A stretch of 9,900 nucleotides of DNA from Phycisphaerales bacterium (lineage in GTDB: Bacteria > Planctomycetota > Phycisphaerae > Sedimentisphaerales > Anaerohalosphaeraceae): positions 1 through 9,900 of the forward strand of contig PMBP01000419.1 of assembly GCA_003152975.1 (NCBI GenBank), read 5' to 3'. The notes beneath the pieces are model-generated. The model had not been told where the DNA came from, did not search any database, and was given only the letters and a program-made list of their open reading frames with translations. The position numbers and the translations under genes were made by a program. This document shows, piece after piece, positions 6,158-9,900 of the stretch (within the stretch, counting starts at the first letter, position 1; each line of letters opens with the position of its first letter).

Positions 6158-6738
6158 GGTCGTCGCTCCTCTCGTAGGAGGGGCTGAAGTTGTATTTGTT
6201 TGTCGCGCAGACTTATCTTGGCGCGATAGAGCAGGCTGTGCACGGCCTTGTCAGTTATCTTGAGCTGTCGGGCGATTTCCGGTACCGTTCGATCTTCGAG
6301 ATATCGCAGGTGCAAGACCTGCCGTTCGTTATCCTGCAGATCGCTCATCGCCCTTCGAATCAGGATCCGCATCTCGTCGCACTCGAGCGCCTCATCCGGC
6401 AGTACGGCCGTATCGAGGGCCGCAAGGTGCCGCATCAGGTCGGGCTGCATTGCTTGGGAGTTCTTGCGTTTTCGCATCTCCAAAGCCAGGTTATTCCGCG
6501 CGATCCCCACGATCCACGCATCGACCTGGCCTCGCGACGGATCAAACTCCGTCCGGCCGCGATACGCGTCGAACACCGACTTCTGCGTCAGTTCTTCGGC
6601 CAGCGATGGATGAATCCCCCGCCGCACGAACATCCCGTAAATCATCGGGATCACCCGGCTCAGGGTCGTCCGCCACAGCTCGGTGTCGCCGCCGCTGCTT
6701 GCCATAGAGCTTCCGATCGGTTGTTGTGCCGGATCCAT
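6154..6738 (-). CDS. ECF-type RNA polymerase sigma factor
   Basis: The 194-residue product has the two-domain plan of extracytoplasmic-function sigma factors. Region 2 lies at about 25-92, with 'AEELTQKSVFDAYRG' and 'DAWIVGIARNNLALEMRKRK' containing the -10-recognition and melting helices. Region 4 lies at about 130-180, with 'LQDNERQVLHLRYLED' and the helix-turn-helix 'VPEIARQLKITDKAVHSLLY' for -35 recognition. There is no extra C-terminal domain. ATG 6738 is supported by AGAGGA at 6750-6745, six bases upstream; an internal Met12 is the alternative but has less support. It overlaps the downstream VWA gene by four bases, a typical sigma/regulator arrangement, which suggests that the VWA protein controls the sigma factor's activity or is its regulated product. 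The spelling of region 4 is close to sigma-70-like sequences common in Planctomycetota. Confidence 0.92.
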   Translation of the reverse strand: MDPAQQPIGSSMASSGGDTELWRTTLSRVIPMIYGMFVRRGIHPSLAEELTQKSVFDAYRGRTEFDPSRGQVDAWIVGIARNNLALEMRKRKNSQAMQPDLMRHLAALDTAVLPDEALECDEMRILIRRAMSDLQDNERQVLHLRYLEDRTVPEIARQLKITDKAVHSLLYRAKISLRDKQIQLQPLLREERRP

Positions 6739-6771
6739 TTCTATTCCTCTTCGGGCCCGCTGTTCATGAGT

Positions 6772-6800
6772 ATTATGCGCAAGCGCCGCAATTTACTCAC
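6772..6800 (-). promoter_or_regulatory. Weak candidate promoter of the sigma/VWA operon
   Basis: On the minus strand GTGAGT (6800-6795) and CATAAT (6777-6772) are separated by 17 bases, matching consensus at three and five of six positions. It lies in the 117-base gap after the GH127 gene, about 30 bases before the sigma gene's ATG. A seven-A run (just upstream) could act as an UP-like element. I see no clear terminator for the GH127 transcript in this gap, so read-through is possible. Confidence 0.3.
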
Positions 6801-6855
6801 TCTTTTTTTGCGGATTGATGGAATAGAATAACTGGAAAGGAATTCCGCCGGATTC

Positions 6856-9093
6856 TCAGGGTTTCTTCCCCTCCACCCGTCCGCTTCGCAGCGGATGGGC
6901 CGGTGAAAACGGCGTCGAAGGGGCGTTCTGAACATTCAGCCATGATGTGTGACGGATCCCGCCTTCTCCGGCGGTCCCATAGTCCCGCAGCCGCACTTTT
7001 TTGCCGTCGGCGGTGATCATCTCCATCATCACCATGGCCGACATCGCACCCTCGGTTGGCAATATCCGGCCGGCCAGGTTGGCCGCGTCGAACACCGGTC
7101 CGGAAGAAACCGGCTGGCCCAAACTCTCGACATTGACCCAATGATCCTTGGAGTCGGGGTTCTTTTCCTCCAGGATCGTCAGTTCCAAGGAATGCTTTCC
7201 CAGTTGAAGATCACGCCCTGTCCAGGCGAACGGTTCGCCGCGTTTCGGACCGTATTGATCCACAACGGCAATCTCTTTGCCGTCAATCGTCACCCGCGCT
7301 TTGCCGGCATCGTCAAACAGGAAACCCTTCCAGGTCACTGAGGTGCCGTCAAACGCCGTTTTGAAAACCGCCCCGATATCCTTCGACGCAAGGATGTTAC
7401 CGAAGGATTTCCATTCCGGGTCATAGCGGCTACCTGATTCAGAATTCTGTTCCTCCTCATACACCAGCAAAAGCGGGCCGCGATAAATGGAAGTCTTGCC
7501 TGCGGATTCCCTCTCGCCTACCCAGTAATGAAACGACATATCCAGGTCCACCTGCACCCTGTCGCCGGATTTCCATTCCCGATCCAGCACCAGGTACGCG
7601 CCGGCCTTCACTTCGGCTACGGCCTGCCCGTTCACTTGCACTCGGCTGTTGGCCGACCAGTGGGGGATCCGCAGTTTCAACCCAAATCGCAGGGCCTTTT
7701 CCGGCGATACCGTCAGCACAATCCTGCCGTCCCGTGGATACTCTGTCTGCTGCTCGATCGCCACCGTCGTGCCGTTTAGCTTGGCGCTTATCGTTGATGG
7801 GCCGTACCAGTTCACGACCAGGCCCCGCCCGTCGGTCATCAGCGCCCAGTCGCTGATCATGCCGAATCCCCGCGGCGCATTGGCGCTGCAGCAGTTGATC
7901 TGCTCGCTGCCGGGACGGATTTGAAACGCGATATCTGTTGTGCTGGGAATTCGCACCCCCTCCATCGGCGTGTTGTAAGTGCACCAGGTCCCGGAACGAT
8001 GCTGGTATCCGAGGACTTGATTGAGCGTGGAAAGCTCCAGTTCGTCGGCCACGATGGAATTGCCGCTCAGGCGCAGCATGTCCACGCTCATCGCGATCCA
8101 GGCCACCGTGCAGCAGGTTTCGATCGCGCCCGGATGATACGGATTGCCCTGCGCCTGCTCGCCCGATGAAAAGCCGCCGTTGTTGTGGCGGTCGAGTTTG
8201 ACGATGCTCCACCAGATCGCCTCGAAGGCCTTGCGATATTTTTCGTCCCCGGTTATCCGGTATAGTTCCGCCAGACCCTGGATCGAATGCAGACTTTCCC
8301 ACCTCGGCTTGGGGCCCTGGTAGTACTCCTTGCCGGCAAGCGCAACCCGCAGGTAATCGCCCGCACGATTGTCCTGAAACTCCTGGTCGGCGATCTGACG
8401 CGCCAGTTCCAGGTAGGCCGGCGTTTTCGTCGCTTCGTACAGCAGGCACAGCGAGTCAACCGCCGCATGGTTTTTGTCGGCCTCCCCGGTATCCACGATC
8501 CGTTTACCGGTCCCGAGAAACTTCCGGCACAACAGATCCCCGATCTTCACGGCGCACTGAAGGGCCTGTTTGTCCCCCGTGTCCTCATGCCACAGCAGCA
8601 GGCCCAGCATGATGTGATAATGCCCCCACGCATCCCAGGTGCCGCCCTTTCCCTCCAGTCGATTGTCCTGCGGAAATGGCCCCAGATATCCGTCGTCGGC
8701 CTGGACTTGCACCAGCTTGGTTACGAATTGAGCAAGGTATTTTTTCAGGGCCGGATCGTGGGTCAGCCGGTGGATCTGAACCGCTCCGGTCAGATACTTT
8801 CCGGCAAACTCCCCCGACCACGGCAGCAGATCCCGATGGGGCTGCTTGTCGCGATTTGCAAACATCTCCAAAATCGCCGGATTGCTGTCCGGCATCTTCA
8901 GCAGCCAGTTCGCCGTAATCGCTCCGATATACTCCTGTGCCACCCCGTGCAGATCATACCGTGTATCGGGAATACGACCTAGTGTATCGGCCTTCGAAAG
9001 TGTTGATTCCACAGCATACAGCGGGGAAAATCCCACGGCAACCGTCGCCAGATACAACGCAACCATTCGGCCGCCAATTGCGTGATCGTTCAT
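6856..9093 (-). CDS. Secreted GH127/DUF1680-type glycosidase (beta-L-arabinofuranosidase-like)
   Basis: The 745-residue product should remove terminal sugars, in characterised GH127 members beta-L-arabinofuranose, from glycans outside the cytoplasm. An N-terminal signal peptide (residues 1-27, hydrophobic 'MVALYLATVAVGF', cut after 'LYA') is followed by an alpha/alpha-barrel-type region. Residues matching the family's zinc-thiolate site are present: Glu325 and Cys327 in 'ETCCT', and Cys401-Cys402 in 'CCSAN', the first of this pair corresponding to the cysteine nucleophile. Glu312 in 'GGFSSGE' corresponds to the acid/base. A beta-sandwich follows to about residue 550. Residues about 560-665 look like an inserted domain ('VTIDGKEIAVVDQYG', 'GKHSLELTILEEKNP') before the family-typical end 'VRLRDYGTAG...SWL'. 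I chose ATG 9093 for the signal peptide; the frame extends to 9171 without an SD site. GGAG at 9107-9104 is a somewhat distant SD. Specificity is not proven, since DUF1680 also covers other activities. Confidence 0.88.
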   Translation of the reverse strand: MNDHAIGGRMVALYLATVAVGFSPLYAVESTLSKADTLGRIPDTRYDLHGVAQEYIGAITANWLLKMPDSNPAILEMFANRDKQPHRDLLPWSGEFAGKYLTGAVQIHRLTHDPALKKYLAQFVTKLVQVQADDGYLGPFPQDNRLEGKGGTWDAWGHYHIMLGLLLWHEDTGDKQALQCAVKIGDLLCRKFLGTGKRIVDTGEADKNHAAVDSLCLLYEATKTPAYLELARQIADQEFQDNRAGDYLRVALAGKEYYQGPKPRWESLHSIQGLAELYRITGDEKYRKAFEAIWWSIVKLDRHNNGGFSSGEQAQGNPYHPGAIETCCTVAWIAMSVDMLRLSGNSIVADELELSTLNQVLGYQHRSGTWCTYNTPMEGVRIPSTTDIAFQIRPGSEQINCCSANAPRGFGMISDWALMTDGRGLVVNWYGPSTISAKLNGTTVAIEQQTEYPRDGRIVLTVSPEKALRFGLKLRIPHWSANSRVQVNGQAVAEVKAGAYLVLDREWKSGDRVQVDLDMSFHYWVGERESAGKTSIYRGPLLLVYEEEQNSESGSRYDPEWKSFGNILASKDIGAVFKTAFDGTSVTWKGFLFDDAGKARVTIDGKEIAVVDQYGPKRGEPFAWTGRDLQLGKHSLELTILEEKNPDSKDHWVNVESLGQPVSSGPVFDAANLAGRILPTEGAMSAMVMMEMITADGKKVRLRDYGTAGEGGIRHTSWLNVQNAPSTPFSPAHPLRSGRVEGKKP

Positions 9094-9255
9094 AAACCCC
9101 AAGCTCCAGAAAAAGTGTTGACGAGTCTGATTAGGATGTCCGGATAGATGGCCTCGGATTCGCCGCATCAAGGGTAACGAGTGGAAACGGAAAGATCAAG
9201 ATCCCGGATCAGGATAGTTGATCGTGCCGAACGGTGTTCGACTCGATTGTGCCCG

Positions 9256-9900
9256 TCACGGCCGGGTGTATTTTTTCGTCCCGGCAATGACGGCCTGGCG
9301 GGCCTGTGCTTCGTCCCGGCGGAGGGCGTCGTACTTGTTCTGCTGCGCAAGTTCGATATTGGCAATGAGCTCAAAGCCCGGCATGTCCGGCCGCGGATCG
9401 CGGGCCAGGTTGTCCCTCCCGGTGCAGAACAGGTCCAACGCTTCCTTGTATTGCGGGCTGTTGCGATCCAGTTTCTCCAGGCACGGGCTCAACTCCGGCC
9501 GCGTGAAACTGACCTGCCGCATGTTCTCGCCCTGCAGCTTCACCCCGGTCAGCGCCGCAATGCGTTCCATCTGCCGCTCGTCGATCGGGCTGCGGCCGAA
9601 CGGCCGGTCCCGGTACGCCCCGGCTGCGTACTCAGGGTAGTAGGGGGCGTTGATATCGATCCAGGTGATGATACGGTCAAATCCCTCGCTGTCGAGCTTG
9701 ACCTGTTGGTCAATCTCGGGTTTACCGTGCCCCTCGAGCAGCACCTTGGCAAGTCGGCTGGCGTGCGAGCCCCAGGTGTACGGCATCTGGACGACCGTCG
9801 GTCCGGCGCCCACCACCTGTACATACCCCTTGGCCCGAATTTCGACATAAGAGGTATTGAAACACACATTCAAATCGCCGGCCAAATTGAGCTTCTTGCC
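9256..9900 (-). CDS. C-terminal part of a hydrazine-synthase-alpha-like secreted protein (partial)
   Basis: The frame is open from the window end to TGA at 9258-9256, giving 214 residues; the N-terminus lies beyond 9900. Visible blocks are 'PYTWGSHASRLAKVLLEGH' (about 40-58), 'FDRIITWIDINAPYYPEY' (about 74-91), and 'SPCLEKL...QYKEAL...DMPGFEL' followed by a helical, charged tail ending 'YTRP'. From family knowledge, the 'GSHxSxL...LxxGH...FDRxxTWIDxNAPYY' pattern is the C-terminus of large secreted proteins in Planctomycetota and relatives annotated as hydrazine-synthase-alpha-like. Those homologs are not evidence of anammox, and no haem-binding CxxCH motif is present in this fragment. Its role is unknown. 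It is upstream of the GH127 gene on the same strand with a 162-base gap (to ATG 9093), so co-transcription is possible but not shown. The internal TTG at 9885 is not a plausible start because the reading frame continues past it. Confidence 0.65.
   Translation of the reverse strand, partial: GKKLNLAGDLNVCFNTSYVEIRAKGYVQVVGAGPTVVQMPYTWGSHASRLAKVLLEGHGKPEIDQQVKLDSEGFDRIITWIDINAPYYPEYAAGAYRDRPFGRSPIDERQMERIAALTGVKLQGENMRQVSFTRPELSPCLEKLDRNSPQYKEALDLFCTGRDNLARDPRPDMPGFELIANIELAQQNKYDALRRDEAQARQAVIAGTKKYTRP

Noticed and set aside
7457..8449. 330-codon minus-strand frame inside the GH127 gene
   Set aside because: Out-of-frame shadow; the overlapping frame contains the ETC and CC catalytic motifs.
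9256..9900. Evidence for anammox metabolism
   Set aside because: The similarity concerns a C-terminal region shared by many non-anammox planctomycete proteins, and no haem motif is visible.

Overview
This 9.9 kb window is bacterial DNA with moderately high GC and no rRNA, tRNA, CRISPR array, transposase or phage gene that I can recognise. The gene content points to the PVC superphylum, most likely Planctomycetota. Indicators are a Tat-exported formylglycine sulfatase, a GH127/DUF1680 glycosidase, an ECF sigma factor coupled to a membrane-anchored YfbK-type von Willebrand A (VWA) protein, and the C-terminus of a large secreted protein with a 'WIDxNAPYY' tail of the kind I associate with planctomycete hydrazine-synthase-alpha-like proteins. 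This placement is inferred from gene content; no marker gene is present.

Layout: (1) 1-210 (+) is the 3' end of a sensor histidine kinase. (2) 211-469 is a regulatory gap with a 14-bp palindrome, an inverted repeat, a very good sigma-70-type promoter and a strong Shine-Dalgarno (SD) site. It leads into (3) a sulfatase at 470-1819 (+). (4) 1820-2028 is a convergent gap with a perfect hairpin. (5) 2029-2712 (-) is an OmpR/PhoB-type response regulator whose promoter places the likely transcription start at or next to its ATG. (6) 2713-3010 is a divergent gap holding three consecutive stem-loops between two promoters. (7) 3011-4048 (+) is a polytopic membrane protein of unknown function. (8) 4049-4222 is a convergent gap with several inverted repeats. 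(9) 6738-4223 (-) is a two-gene operon: an ECF sigma factor overlapping by four bases (ATGA) a single-pass membrane VWA/YfbK-like protein. (10) 9093-6856 (-) is a secreted GH127-type glycosidase with an apparent beta-sandwich insertion. (11) 9900-9256 (-) is the C-terminal part of the hydrazine-synthase-alpha-like protein, running off the window.

Functionally, the sulfatase and GH127 enzyme fit extracytoplasmic degradation of sulfated or arabinose-containing polysaccharides, although they lie on opposite strands about 5 kb apart and are not one operon. The histidine kinase, the response regulator and the sigma/VWA pair are signal transduction. Whether the kinase and regulator are partners cannot be told from the sequence. 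The best candidate for something little described is the sigma/VWA pair, where the VWA protein's short N-terminal tail occupies the place of an anti-sigma factor. The structured divergent intergenic region and the probably leaderless regulator are second-tier. I did not find a clear previously undescribed multi-gene system.
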